NCBI GenBank assembly: GCA_943370025.1
Contig: CALRPI020000027.1
Coordinates: forward strand, 3,767 to 67,766
Direction of reading: 5' to 3'
Length of the DNA stretch: 64,000 bases
Source: JAAUUE01 sp943370025
GTDB lineage: Bacteria > Cyanobacteriota > Cyanobacteriia > Cyanobacteriales > JAAUUE01
Shown here: positions 15,066 to 23,922 of the stretch, piece after piece
How positions within the stretch are numbered: position 1 is the stretch's first letter
Layout of the letters: each line of letters starts with the position of its first letter
Made by a program: the position numbers and the translations under genes
The notes under the pieces: model-generated
Seen by the model: only the letters and a program-made list of their open reading frames with translations
The model's database searches: none
What the model was told of the DNA's origin: nothing

Positions 15066-15114
15066 TTTGGTAAAGTTTCTCTAATTATAGTAGAAATTAC
15101 CAAAATAGTGTCAA
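15066..15114 (-). promoter_or_regulatory. pncB promoter with overlapping palindrome, candidate NrtR operator
   Basis: On the minus strand TTGACA (15109-15114) and TATAAT (15084-15089) are spaced by 19 bases. The inverted repeat TTTGGTAA (15066-15073) / TTACCAAA (15097-15104), with further AGAAA/TTTCT symmetry inside, straddles the -10 box. A repressor bound here would block transcription. NrtR is encoded two genes downstream, which makes it the best candidate ligand. The site is inferred; I did not match it to a published cyanobacterial NrtR motif. Confidence 0.55.
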
Positions 15115-15193
15115 GGAGCCATTATAAAATTAATCAGGACTTATGAACTGAGGTTGTCTCTCCATTCGATCGCTAAATTCTGTAGCTCAACTG

Positions 15194-15739
15194 ATGTTGC
15201 GATCGCATTTCCGCCCGGAATTTCTCAACCGTCTTGATGACACAATTATTTTCCACACTCTCAGCAAAGCCGAACTTAGCCACATTGTCACCATCCAACT
15301 CAATCGGGTGCAAAATCTCCTCTCTGACCAAAAGATTGGCATTGAAATTTCCCCCACGACTTTGACCTACATCACCGATGTGGGCTACGATCCCGTCTAT
15401 GGAGCTAGACCCCTGAAGCGCGCTATCCAAAGGGAAATCGAGAACCCGATCGCCACCAAACTCCTCGAAAATACCTTTGTTTCTGGGGATACCATCTGGG
15501 TAGACTGCATAGATGAAAATCTCACTTTCCAAAAGAAAGCCCCGCCCGTAGACCAAGAACCTGTCAACTACTTGATGGAAACTCCCCCAGAACCTCCTAA
15601 AACATCTCCTAAGGAATCTCCTCTGGAATCTTCCCCGCCTCCAGAATCTCTCAAGGAATCCCCCAAGAAATCTGCTGAACCCAGCAAAGAAACCCCGCTA
15701 CCTGAACTGGTTGCCACTTTGATCGAGCCTTGGCTATGA
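15194..15739 (+). pseudogene. C-terminal remnant of a ClpB/ClpC-type AAA+ chaperone
   Basis: The frame begins inside the second AAA+ module: MLRSHFRPEFLNRLDDTIIF, then GYDPVYGARPLKRAIQREIE, the sensor-2/D2-small region of ClpB. About 700 upstream residues, including both Walker motifs, are absent; the preceding DNA (15104-15193) shows no homologous frame. The C-terminus has an unusual tail of about 55 residues rich in Pro, Ser, Glu and Lys (ETPPEPPKTSPKESPLES and on). The fragment cannot be an ATPase. Expression as a small domain is conceivable but I treat it as a pseudogene. Confidence 0.8.
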
Positions 15740-15942
15740 TTGTCCTAGTTCATCCCAATGTCAGATTCTAGGGTTGTGTGCATCAAAATAGAGCATTGGC
15801 AAGTTGGCGAGGGAGGATAGAAACTTCTTAGCCTACTTTCTACCCTCCTTGTCACCCCTTGAGACTACAGGGCTGGAGTGCCGACTGCCAAACTCTAATC
15901 ATGAGGGTGGACACTGCACTGGTGGTCGATTGTTCACATCAG

Positions 15943-16599
15943 CTACAACAGCGAGATTTGAGAGAGACGCAGTTCCTGAGTCTGGGATGCATCAGTTTGA
16001 TCAGCCCGACTGACTCGGCGCAAGGTTGGGAGGAAGTAATCTCCAAAGCGCTCGTACTGATCATGGTGGTGCTGGGTGGGGCTGGTGGGTTCATCCGTGC
16101 TGGGGTTTGAGTAAAAAGATTCATAGTCAATTGGCAAATAGCCTGTTCCTGTGTCCATCGTAGAGGAGACGTTGATGGTGACCACAGTGCTGTGGATATG
16201 ACGATGCACCATGGTGACAATGTTGTTGTGTACCTTGTAGCGATCGCCCATGGCAGCCCCACTCACTCGAATAATGGCAGCTCCAGCGTCATCAGTGCCT
16301 TCTAGGGCAAACTCATTCTTGCCATGCACCTTATCAAAACTGCGTTGCACTCGGTGAATGATGATTTCTTGGATCTGGTTGTGGATCAGCTTTTCTCCCT
16401 CCTCACTGCTGGCTTCCGTCAGGGTGATTTTGAGATCGGGTGAAATAAGGACGCTGGCTTGGTGGGTAACACCATCTTGGGTGGACTGAACAAGGGCAGT
16501 GAATCCGGGAAAGTTGGCATCCCAATTATAGCGATTTTCGTAGGCAGCTCGGAATAGGTCAGTGGCATCGATCGTAGGCATAGTGTTCGTCGTAGTCAT
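15943..16599 (-). CDS. DUF3386-family protein
   Basis: The 218 aa protein starts MTTTNTMPTIDATDLFRAAY. I chose the ATG at 16599 because AGGAG lies seven bases upstream; the longer frame from 16755 adds 52 low-complexity residues. The core NRYNWDANFPGFTALV and the His-rich KVHNNIVTMVHRHIHSTVVT stretch fit DUF3386, a cyanobacterial family without known activity. The C-terminus is rich in Ser, Thr and His. It is the last gene of the uptake cluster, about 280 bases after the binding lipoprotein, so a link to metal or heme handling is inferred from location only. Confidence 0.75.
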   Translation of the reverse strand: MTTTNTMPTIDATDLFRAAYENRYNWDANFPGFTALVQSTQDGVTHQASVLISPDLKITLTEASSEEGEKLIHNQIQEIIIHRVQRSFDKVHGKNEFALEGTDDAGAAIIRVSGAAMGDRYKVHNNIVTMVHRHIHSTVVTINVSSTMDTGTGYLPIDYESFYSNPSTDEPTSPTQHHHDQYERFGDYFLPTLRRVSRADQTDASQTQELRLSQISLL

Positions 16600-16831
16600 G
16601 ATTAATCTCCTAGTAGTCGTTGTAGTTGTTAGTAAGCAATTATGGGAACTTGTTAGGTTGCGAGGGTGGATCACTGGCTTTGCTGGTTGGTTGGCGGGGG
16701 TTGCGATCGACACCCTCCCCGACACCACCACTGGCTGGGCAAACTTCCCGACCAACTGCCAGAACCATCATCAGAATTGCCCTGAACCATATCTTTGATC
16801 AAAATCAAATTAAATTTCCTATGATGGAGAA

Positions 16832-16882
16832 GTCGATTAATGTCGATAAGTTGGGGGTAAGTTGGCGCTTGCCCTTTTTTTT
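16832..16882 (-). repeat. Intercistronic repeat with small hairpin, copy 2
   Basis: Read on the minus strand, GGGCAAG-CGCCAA-CTTACCC is followed by CAACTTATCGACATTAAT. It lies at the 3' end of the binding-lipoprotein gene. The copy at 20616-20662 follows the ATPase gene of the same operon. A T-rich plus-strand stretch (poly-A in the transcript) precedes it. The 16883-16600 strand interval to DUF3386 holds no other recognisable feature. Confidence 0.55.
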
Positions 16883-17810
16883 AGGGTTTAGTAGCAATTA
16901 CTTGCCATAATTGTTGACAGACTTTTTCAATAGCTTCAATGCTACCAGGGTTTACCAGACCGTAGTAGTCGAAGATGTAAACTCGATCGTTCTTTACCGC
17001 CTGCAACTGGTTCCAAAAGGGTTCAGCCTTGAGTTTGTCCACCATGCCATCCCCCACATCCACTAGGATTAACACCTCTGGGTTGGCTTCCAGTACTTTT
17101 TCTGGAGATAGGGTGATGTAGCCCCGCTGGGGACTTTGCCCTTGCAGATCGGCTGCTAGATTTTTGATTTGAAACTGGGTCAACAAATCGCCTGCCCAAC
17201 TGGTTTTGTTGGGAGCCAAAATCGGTTGAGCACTAACCAAAACTAGGGTAGAACCGGAGTTGGCTGGCTGGCTGGATAGGAAGCTTTGGTAGGTTGTGAG
17301 CAGCGGTTCTGGATCAGCTCTAATTTCCCTAGCCAAGTCGCTGGTGAGGGTTTGCAAGGCTCGCCAATCTCTGACTTCTGTGGTGAGGGTGCGAATGCCC
17401 AGTTCCCTCAGCTTGGCAAGGGTTTGGTCGTGGAACCCAGCAGCCCCAATCACCAGGTCTGGCTTCAGAGCCACAATTTTTTCCAAATTGGGTGGGGTTT
17501 GACCTTCGCTGACGCGGGTGATGTCTTTGAAGGCTGGATTTTGGGCTAATAAGCGACTGCCAGAGATACCCACTAGCTTGGTTTGATCCAATCGCTGGAT
17601 GATATCAGCAGAAAGAGAGGTGAGAGCTACCACTCTGGAGACCTCTGCGGCGGGGGCAGCGGTAGTCTCATTGGGGGGAGATTGGGCTAGAGGAGATGAT
17701 GAATCTGGGGAGGTTGAAGTCTGGCTGGTGGGTGAGCTACAGGCGATCGTCAACCCAATCAGCAACAAGCTGATCATCAGGAAGGGTGTCGGTTTGAATT
17801 GAGTGGTCAT
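16881..17810 (-). CDS. Periplasmic iron/heme-type substrate-binding lipoprotein
   Basis: A 309 aa lipoprotein of the FecB/HmuT/BtuF group. The N-terminal signal MISLLLIGLTIAC ends in a lipobox (L-T-I-A-C), followed by a Ser/Pro-rich linker. The class III binding-protein fold shows SRVVALTSLSADIIQRL, KPDLVIGAAGFHDQTLAKL and the second-lobe pattern EVLILVDVGDGMVDKL. It would deliver ligand from the outer-membrane receptor to the FecCD-type permease. The gene follows the receptor by 38 bases. The substrate (heme, siderophore or cobalamin) cannot be fixed from this protein alone; the receptor next door points to heme. Confidence 0.87.
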   Translation of the reverse strand: MTTQFKPTPFLMISLLLIGLTIACSSPTSQTSTSPDSSSPLAQSPPNETTAAPAAEVSRVVALTSLSADIIQRLDQTKLVGISGSRLLAQNPAFKDITRVSEGQTPPNLEKIVALKPDLVIGAAGFHDQTLAKLRELGIRTLTTEVRDWRALQTLTSDLAREIRADPEPLLTTYQSFLSSQPANSGSTLVLVSAQPILAPNKTSWAGDLLTQFQIKNLAADLQGQSPQRGYITLSPEKVLEANPEVLILVDVGDGMVDKLKAEPFWNQLQAVKNDRVYIFDYYGLVNPGSIEAIEKVCQQLWQVIATKP

Positions 17811-17848
17811 GGGATCTTTTCCTTATCATAATGAATATAAGCACGGTT

Positions 17849-20605
17849 TTAGAATCGCCAAGTCAGACCCGCCCGTAGGCTCAGTCCGGGTTGGGCATAG
17901 CGACTGATATCAGAGGGTGTAGGAGAATTGAGCAAGGGGCGCACATCAGAATAGAGGAAATATTGACTATTTAGCAGGTTGAATACCCCCACATTTAATG
18001 TCACCAAAGGAGTGAAGTTGTAGTAGCCCACCAAGTCCAAAACGGTGTAACCGGATGGAGTGTAGGAATTGGCGGGTCGATCGCTCCTCAGGCGGGGATC
18101 AGCGGCAAAGGTGGTGATTAACTCCGCTCCCCACTGGTTTTCCGGAGCCCGGTAGCGCAACCCCACCACAGCCCGGAAGGGGTCAACACTCTCCAGAGGT
18201 TGGTTATCTGTCAGGTCGTCTCCCAAAGTCCAGCCCAAGCTAGCCAAGAGGCTAAATCCATGGGGGTCTGGACTAAAGCGATATTCCCCGCCAAGCTCCA
18301 AGCCGTAGGTGCGGGCCTGTCCGATGTTTTGGGGCTGGAACAAATTAACCAGATTGCCATTAATTCTGGTTGTCCCGGCGGCGGCAAAGGTTTCGATAAA
18401 GTTGTTGTAGCTGCTGTAGAATCCGGTCAGGCTAAAGTTACCCTGGGGAAAGTTGCCCCGCACGCCTAGCTCAAAGGTGTCGCTGGTTTCGGGTTGCAGG
18501 TTGGGGTTGGAAAGGGTCTGATACCGGAAGGTGGGGCTGGTAAGGTTGGTGAAGCCAGCGTTGATTTCGCTGTAGAGGGGTGCTCGAAAGCCACGGGCAT
18601 AGCGACCGACGATCGCAAACTCTGGAGAGGTTTGCCACACGACCCCAAAGGTGGGCGACAGGGCAGAAGCATTTAAATCTGCCGCAACAACACTGGGAGA
18701 GTTCCGCAGGTAGAGGTCATCAATTTGGGTATCTAGGTTGTAAACGTCAAACCGGAGACCGGGAATTAGAGTGAGGGAATTGCTCAGAGCAATCTCATCT
18801 TGCACATAGAGACCGAGGCGGAAGGTGTCAGAGTTAGGAAAGTCTCGCACCGGGAAGTTGTCGGAACCCACGACATTGGTGGTGAGGATGGGGTTGCCAG
18901 CCGCATCAAAGCGAGTTTCTACTCCATCACGAATCCGTCCGTTACGGGTAGTAGAAATATCTAACCCGTAGGTGAGGCGGTTGACGGCGGAGCCAATATT
19001 GAAGGTGCTTTGCAGTTGAATTTCACCACCCACTACCTGATCGAGAAAGGTATTGCTGAGACTCCGCACCCGGCGACGATCGTCTCCTGCTCCCGTCCGC
19101 ACGAAGTCTTGGATGCGTAACTCATTGATCCCCGAATTTTGGTAGTAGAACTGGAGGCGAGCTCCCGTCAGGAACCCTTGGCTTTCGGGGTCATCAAATA
19201 CGTAGTCCAAACTGAAACGATCGCGGTAGGTATCAGCCCGGAGGGTTTCATTCTGCCCCCGGAAACCCGTTGGCCCAACTAGGGCAGTAGCGGTAATGGG
19301 GGCAACGGTGAAGTTATCCCGATTGCTAAAGACCTCCCCGGTCAGCCGGAGATAACTCGTCGAGTCAAATCGATAGACGGCTCTAGCCAAGAAATTATTG
19401 CGACTATTGGATCGATCGTCCACGAATTCGTTACCACTCGGCACCCGGTCTTCATTCCCATCCCGTCGGGTAAATCCCAACAATAATTCGAGATTGTTGT
19501 CTCGGAAGGCGGTGAGTAGCGTATTCGCCCAACTGTTATTCACGGTTTCATAGTTGCTAGAGAGGCTGGTGGCACTATTTTGACCATTTTGACCATTGCG
19601 ATCGAGTAAATCTGCCGGGTCAATGGTGCGGAAGTTGACCGCTCCCCCCAGAGCATCACTGCCATACAGGGCAGAGGCAGGTCCCCGAACGATTTCTACC
19701 CGCTGTAGCGTTTCGATATCCACATAATCTCGCCCTAGGGAAGGCGTACCAAATTGAAACTGCGTAGGTACCCGGATGCCATCATTCAGGAGGAGAACCC
19801 GGTTGCCACCCAAGCCGCGAATGTTGACATCTTGCAGCCCGTAGCGCCGATTGTTACCCACAGAGACATTAGGTTCATAGCGTACCAAATCCCGTAAATC
19901 CCTCACCAGTTGTTGATCAATCTCCTGAGCATCGATCACGCTGATGTATCCCGGTGTCAGCCGCACAGGTCTGGGAGTCCGAGTTCCCGTGACCGTGATT
20001 TCCTCCTCTGGCTCTGTATCTGCATTCAAGCTATAGGCAAGACCACCCGTCCTCAATACCACCTCTGAGGTTGGTAGCCTGTTCTGACCCGTCACTATGA
20101 TTTGAATGCGATTACCCGTCGTCTGGATCACCTGAATACTGGCAATATCCTCAGTGGGGTTCGCTACAGTGAACAATTGTCCCTCTGGTAGAGCTAGCAC
20201 TGCATTGGGAATATCGGCAATCAGACGATCGCCCTCAGCCCGGAATTGGTTGGCATCTACCAGCAGGGGTTGATTATCAGCAGTTCCTAGGGTGATTTCG
20301 AGTTTCTGGTCGATACGTCTCACACTGACCTGGGTGACCCGGACCGCATCAACCTGTACTCGCCATTCTTCTAGGGTGGTGGCGGGACGGCTCTCAAAGT
20401 TGAGTTGGCTGGCGATCTGGGAACTAGATTGTTGAACGGTAGTCTCAGCAGTGGTGGGATGGCTCTCAAAGTTGAGTTGGCTGGTGATCTGGGGACTAGG
20501 CTGTTGAACGGTAGTCTCAGCAGTAGCATATCCAGGCAGAAATATAGTCGGAACCGTAGCGAGTGCCCAAGTGGCACTTTTGCACAAAATTAAGGGGAAT
20601 TTCAT
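17849..20605 (-). CDS. TonB-dependent outer-membrane receptor, hemin-receptor-like
   Basis: A 918 aa protein with a signal peptide (LILCKSATWALATVPTIFLP) and a tandem duplication of about 25 residues (TAETTVQQ...SQLNFES) in residues 28-75. An AMIN domain (about 78-190) is common in cyanobacterial receptors, and a plug follows (about 200-330; TRTPRPVRLTPGYISVID, NIRGLGGNRVLLLNDGIRVP, VRGPASALYGSDALGGAVNF). The beta-barrel ends in YAQPGLSLRAGLTWRF with a C-terminal aromatic residue. FRAP (near 672) and NPNL (near 699) boxes are those of heme receptors, but no His lies between them, where heme receptors normally have one. A TonB box-like EEITVTG precedes the plug. It is part of the uptake operon. 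Confidence 0.9.
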   Translation of the reverse strand: MKFPLILCKSATWALATVPTIFLPGYATAETTVQQPSPQITSQLNFESHPTTAETTVQQSSSQIASQLNFESRPATTLEEWRVQVDAVRVTQVSVRRIDQKLEITLGTADNQPLLVDANQFRAEGDRLIADIPNAVLALPEGQLFTVANPTEDIASIQVIQTTGNRIQIIVTGQNRLPTSEVVLRTGGLAYSLNADTEPEEEITVTGTRTPRPVRLTPGYISVIDAQEIDQQLVRDLRDLVRYEPNVSVGNNRRYGLQDVNIRGLGGNRVLLLNDGIRVPTQFQFGTPSLGRDYVDIETLQRVEIVRGPASALYGSDALGGAVNFRTIDPADLLDRNGQNGQNSATSLSSNYETVNNSWANTLLTAFRDNNLELLLGFTRRDGNEDRVPSGNEFVDDRSNSRNNFLARAVYRFDSTSYLRLTGEVFSNRDNFTVAPITATALVGPTGFRGQNETLRADTYRDRFSLDYVFDDPESQGFLTGARLQFYYQNSGINELRIQDFVRTGAGDDRRRVRSLSNTFLDQVVGGEIQLQSTFNIGSAVNRLTYGLDISTTRNGRIRDGVETRFDAAGNPILTTNVVGSDNFPVRDFPNSDTFRLGLYVQDEIALSNSLTLIPGLRFDVYNLDTQIDDLYLRNSPSVVAADLNASALSPTFGVVWQTSPEFAIVGRYARGFRAPLYSEINAGFTNLTSPTFRYQTLSNPNLQPETSDTFELGVRGNFPQGNFSLTGFYSSYNNFIETFAAAGTTRINGNLVNLFQPQNIGQARTYGLELGGEYRFSPDPHGFSLLASLGWTLGDDLTDNQPLESVDPFRAVVGLRYRAPENQWGAELITTFAADPRLRSDRPANSYTPSGYTVLDLVGYYNFTPLVTLNVGVFNLLNSQYFLYSDVRPLLNSPTPSDISRYAQPGLSLRAGLTWRF

Positions 20606-20615
20606 AGGGAAAGAT

Positions 20616-20662
20616 AGATTAATGTCGATAAGATAGGGGCAAGTTGGCGCTTACCCGTTTTG
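20616..20662 (-). repeat. Intercistronic repeat with small hairpin, copy 1
   Basis: On the minus strand GGGTAAG-CGCCAA-CTTGCCC is followed by TATCTTATCGACATTAATCT. It nearly matches 16832-16882. It lies between the ATPase stop (20687) and the receptor start (20605), so it would form in the leader of the receptor message. Confidence 0.55.
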
Positions 20663-20686
20663 ATTGAGACTCTGTTGTTGGCACGA

Positions 20687-21586
20687 CTAACTTTGGGGAC
20701 GATCGCGGGGGCGGTGGGCTGGTTGTAACAAGCAAACTTGCAGTCCAACTGGGGTGGTGATGATCGCTGCCTCTACCCCAAATCCTTGGTGTAGATTTTC
20801 GGGGTTGATCACTTCGTCAGGAGAACCGATCGCGACCAACCTTCCCTGACGCAACATGGCAATCCGATCGCTATAGCGAATTGCTAGGTTGATATCATGC
20901 AACACCGTGATAATAGTTAGGTTTTGTTGTTGGTTTAAATCCTTGAGCAACTCTAGCAATTCCAGTTGGTAGCGCATATCCAAGAAGGTAGTGGGTTCAT
21001 CCAGCAGCAGGATTTGAGGGGCTTGGGCGAGGGCAAGAGCCAGAAAAGCCCGTTGGCGTTCTCCCCCCGATAGCTGTTCGACGGGACGATCGCGAAATGC
21101 TTCTAGCTGAGTTTGGGCGATCGCCCAGTCTACCTGAGCATGATCTGCCGCCGTCAGCTCCCACTGCCACCAGGGTTGATGGGGAGTTCGACCCAAGCTA
21201 ACCAACTGACGCACGGTCAATCCGGCAGGAGTCATCGGCTGTTGAGGCAAAATGGCCAGTTGACGAGCAACGGCTTGGGCAGTTTGGTGATGAATGACTT
21301 TTCCCTCCAACAGCACGCCCCCCGTCTGAGGAGTTAAAATTCGACCGAGCAAGCGCAGCAGAGTGGATTTACCCGATCCATTGGCTCCCACCAAACTCAA
21401 CCACTCTCCCGATCGGAGGGAAAGATAAATTTCCTGAACAATGGGATGGCGAGAATAGCCTCCAGAGAGTCCTTGGGTCATCAAGAAATCTTCTGTGCCT
21501 TGGATCTGTTTTTGGGGCTGGGTTTGTCTACGGTCTGAAGTCATCATCTGTTGAGGATGACCATGCAAATGCTGATTTGTTTTCAT
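20687..21586 (-). CDS. Iron/heme-type ABC transporter ATPase
   Basis: The 299 aa ATPase of the FecE/HmuV group has Walker A SLVGANGSGKSTLLRLLG, signature VEQLSGGERQRAFLALALAQ, Walker B ILLLDEPTTFLDM and the H-loop TVLHDINLAIRYSD. About 35 N-terminal residues (MKTNQHLHGHPQQMMTSDRR and on) are rich in Gln and His and have no match to the core. However, the ATG at 21586 overlaps the permease stop in ATGA, which supports this start. It should couple ATP hydrolysis to the FecCD-type permease encoded just upstream. Confidence 0.9.
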   Translation of the reverse strand: MKTNQHLHGHPQQMMTSDRRQTQPQKQIQGTEDFLMTQGLSGGYSRHPIVQEIYLSLRSGEWLSLVGANGSGKSTLLRLLGRILTPQTGGVLLEGKVIHHQTAQAVARQLAILPQQPMTPAGLTVRQLVSLGRTPHQPWWQWELTAADHAQVDWAIAQTQLEAFRDRPVEQLSGGERQRAFLALALAQAPQILLLDEPTTFLDMRYQLELLELLKDLNQQQNLTIITVLHDINLAIRYSDRIAMLRQGRLVAIGSPDEVINPENLHQGFGVEAAIITTPVGLQVCLLQPAHRPRDRPQS

Positions 21587-22608
21587 GATGTTTTGCTTCT
21601 GCCCCGCTGATAGAGTAACCAGATGAATAGTGGGGAACCGAGGAGGGCGGTAACTGCCCCGACCGGGAGTTCGATCGTCCCCAACCGGGAGAGGAGGTCA
21701 GCGAAGACCAGTACCCAGGCTCCCCCCAAGGCTGAAAAGGGTAAAACCCAGCGATAATCTGCTCCCACCAAGAGCCTGACTCCATGGGGGACAACCAACC
21801 CAACAAAGCCGATTAACCCCGCCATGCTGACGGCACTAGCGGCTAACAGGCTAGCAATCGCCCCAATCAACAACCGCGATCTCAACAATGAGCTGCCTAA
21901 GCCGATCGCCAAATCATCCCCCAAATTCAACAGGTTCAAGGGACGAGCCAGCAAACAGCCGACCACCAGCGCGATCGCCACATAGGGCCCCACCATCGAC
22001 ACCTCCGACCAGCCGCGTCCATTCAAGCTCCCAATCAACCAGTTCAGAGCAGCTTGAATGCGCCCATCATCGGCTAATAAGAGCAGGGTGGTTTGCACTG
22101 CACCAAAGAGGGAGCTGACGGCGACCCCAGATAACACTAAGCGCTCGATCGCCAAGCCCCCACCGATGTAGCCCAGCCCATACACCACCGCTGCGGTGAA
22201 CAATGCGCCCACCCAAGCACCTAACGGTATCCAAGCGGTAGAGATATTGAGGGTGATCAGGACGATCGCTACCAACCCAGCACCAGCAGAAATCCCCAAC
22301 ACAAAAGGATCAGCTAGACCATTACGCAACATTCCTTGCAGCAGCGCCCCAGAGAGTCCCAGGGCAGACCCCACCACCAACGCCACCACAATCCGGGGTA
22401 ACCGCAACTCCCAGATGATGGTTTGAGGCAATGGATCCCCTTGATGCCACAAGGCTTGCCAGAGTTGGCTTACACTAAGATTGACAGCTCCTTGACACAG
22501 AGCCACCAGCATCGTCAGCAGTAAGACTCCAACCAATAAAACTAGGGTTGGCAAGGGATGCTCTTTAGATGGAACCAAGGCTTGAAGCCAAGTTTGTCGG
22601 CTGATCAT
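21583..22608 (-). CDS. FecCD-family ABC transporter permease
   Basis: A 341 aa integral-membrane protein with about ten predicted helices. Family marks are WELRLPRIVVALVVGSALGL, SGALLQGMLRNGLADPFVLG and GLIGFVGLVVPHGVRLLVG. These belong to permeases for iron siderophores, heme and vitamin B12. It overlaps the ATPase gene by four bases and starts 13 bases after the TonB-like gene, so it is in the same operon. It would act as a homodimer with the ATPase and the lipoprotein. Confidence 0.92.
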   Translation of the reverse strand: MISRQTWLQALVPSKEHPLPTLVLLVGVLLLTMLVALCQGAVNLSVSQLWQALWHQGDPLPQTIIWELRLPRIVVALVVGSALGLSGALLQGMLRNGLADPFVLGISAGAGLVAIVLITLNISTAWIPLGAWVGALFTAAVVYGLGYIGGGLAIERLVLSGVAVSSLFGAVQTTLLLLADDGRIQAALNWLIGSLNGRGWSEVSMVGPYVAIALVVGCLLARPLNLLNLGDDLAIGLGSSLLRSRLLIGAIASLLAASAVSMAGLIGFVGLVVPHGVRLLVGADYRWVLPFSALGGAWVLVFADLLSRLGTIELPVGAVTALLGSPLFIWLLYQRGRSKTS

Positions 22609-22621
22609 GATACTAATTACC

Positions 22622-23890
22622 TTAACTATTGGATGGGGAGGGTATGGGTGTTTCTGGTGGCGGGGGTGGCACTTCTACATTGGATGGGGCGGGTGCTTCT
22701 GGTGGTGGGGGCACTTCCACCGGGGCTGTTTCTGGTGGCGGGGGTGGCACTTCTACGGGAGCAGGGGCAGGAAGAGGTGCTGCTGCCGCTGGGGTTGGAG
22801 AACTAGAAGCTGGCGTTGAGGATGGCGAACCAATAGCAGCAGGCTCGGGCGTTTCTGTCGCAGTATTAGAAGGTTGCTGTCTTAGGGCTTCTTCTCGGGG
22901 GGGCTGCTCGGCTGCCTGTCGCTCTGCTTCTAAACGCCGACGATTTTCATTTTCTCGCTGAAAATTAGATCCCTCTTCCTCGTAGGTGACGCGCACTCGA
23001 CGGCGAACTCCTTCTTGGGGAACAGTTTGAGGGTCAAACCGCCATTGACTCATGGTTTCCAGAGTGGCTCGATCGACTTCTGGATTCCCACTGGACTGCC
23101 GCAACTGCACCTCCACACTGCCATCTGCTAAAATTCTCAGCTCAACGCGGGGACTAGCTTCGATGCCTTGGAATCTCGGTTCTGGACAACTGACACAAAC
23201 GGGTTGTTGGGGTTGCGATCGAGCAGGTTGGGGGGTAGTCGGAGCTGTCCGAATGGCGGTCTGACTCCCGTTACTTCCTGAGTTTCCACCCAGAGTTCCT
23301 CCCGGGGTTCCACCCACAGTTCCTCCCGGTCTTCCTTCGGGCTTCCCATCAGGTCTGCCACCAGCAGCAAAACCCGTCGGTTGAGTTGCGTTGCCAAATC
23401 CACTTCCAGCTCCACGGGGGTTAGTGATCGGACCACTGGCTCCCGGTACTGGCGTATCGCCAGCAGAATTGGTCATGGGGGTCACAGGATCAGCCTGAGG
23501 TAAGGGGGAGGTGTTGCTGGGGGCATCGACTCCAGTGGGCAGGGGAGCCTGACTTTCTGGGGCGAGGGCTATTGGTGGGGGAGCCGGGTCTGGGACAAAC
23601 TCAACTTCTTGGGGAATGTTCGGCTCTAATGGCGGTTCCTCAGCTATTAACGCCTCTTCGATCGGTTTTTCTGGGCTACTCTCGATCGCCGTCACTTTCA
23701 TTTCGCCTTCTTCCACCACAATTTCGCCTTCTTCCACCGCAATAGATAAATCGTTCCAAAAATTTTCTACCCTCAGGGGCATTGCACTGGCATGGATTAC
23801 CAAGGAACCCATTAGGCTACTTGCCAGAAATATTTTCAGGAGCTTGCTTTCTTTTTGACGTTGCTGGGAGATAAGCTCGAAGGAATTCAT
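22622..23890 (-). CDS. TonB-like energy transducer with C-terminal Pro-rich extension
   Basis: The 422 aa protein has an N-terminal membrane anchor (LLKIFLASSLMGSLVIHA), then a Pro/Glu-rich and Gly-rich periplasmic spacer. A TonB-type domain sits at about residues 230-300 (SPRVELRILADGSVEVQL, ATLETMSQWRFDPQTVPQ, GVRRRVRVTYEEE). A further 110 residues follow, Gln/Glu-rich and then Pro-rich with repeated VEVPPPPPE. In classical TonB the folded domain is the very C-terminus, so the extension is unusual. It is encoded next to exbD/exbB and the receptor and should transmit proton-motive force to it. Frames on the other strand are composition artefacts. Confidence 0.85.
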   Translation of the reverse strand: MNSFELISQQRQKESKLLKIFLASSLMGSLVIHASAMPLRVENFWNDLSIAVEEGEIVVEEGEMKVTAIESSPEKPIEEALIAEEPPLEPNIPQEVEFVPDPAPPPIALAPESQAPLPTGVDAPSNTSPLPQADPVTPMTNSAGDTPVPGASGPITNPRGAGSGFGNATQPTGFAAGGRPDGKPEGRPGGTVGGTPGGTLGGNSGSNGSQTAIRTAPTTPQPARSQPQQPVCVSCPEPRFQGIEASPRVELRILADGSVEVQLRQSSGNPEVDRATLETMSQWRFDPQTVPQEGVRRRVRVTYEEEGSNFQRENENRRRLEAERQAAEQPPREEALRQQPSNTATETPEPAAIGSPSSTPASSSPTPAAAAPLPAPAPVEVPPPPPETAPVEVPPPPEAPAPSNVEVPPPPPETPIPSPSNS

Positions 23891-23922
23891 AGTTGAGTCA
23901 ATCCTGTAAAATATTAAGAAGA

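Noticed and set aside
16600..16755. N-terminal extension of the DUF3386 protein
   Set aside because: It is low-complexity (TTTTTTRRL) and lies upstream of a good AGGAG ribosome site, so the shorter start is preferred.
22629..22961. Gly-rich plus-strand frames opposite the TonB-like gene
   Set aside because: They are mirror images of the Pro-rich TonB segments with no ribosome site and no family similarity.
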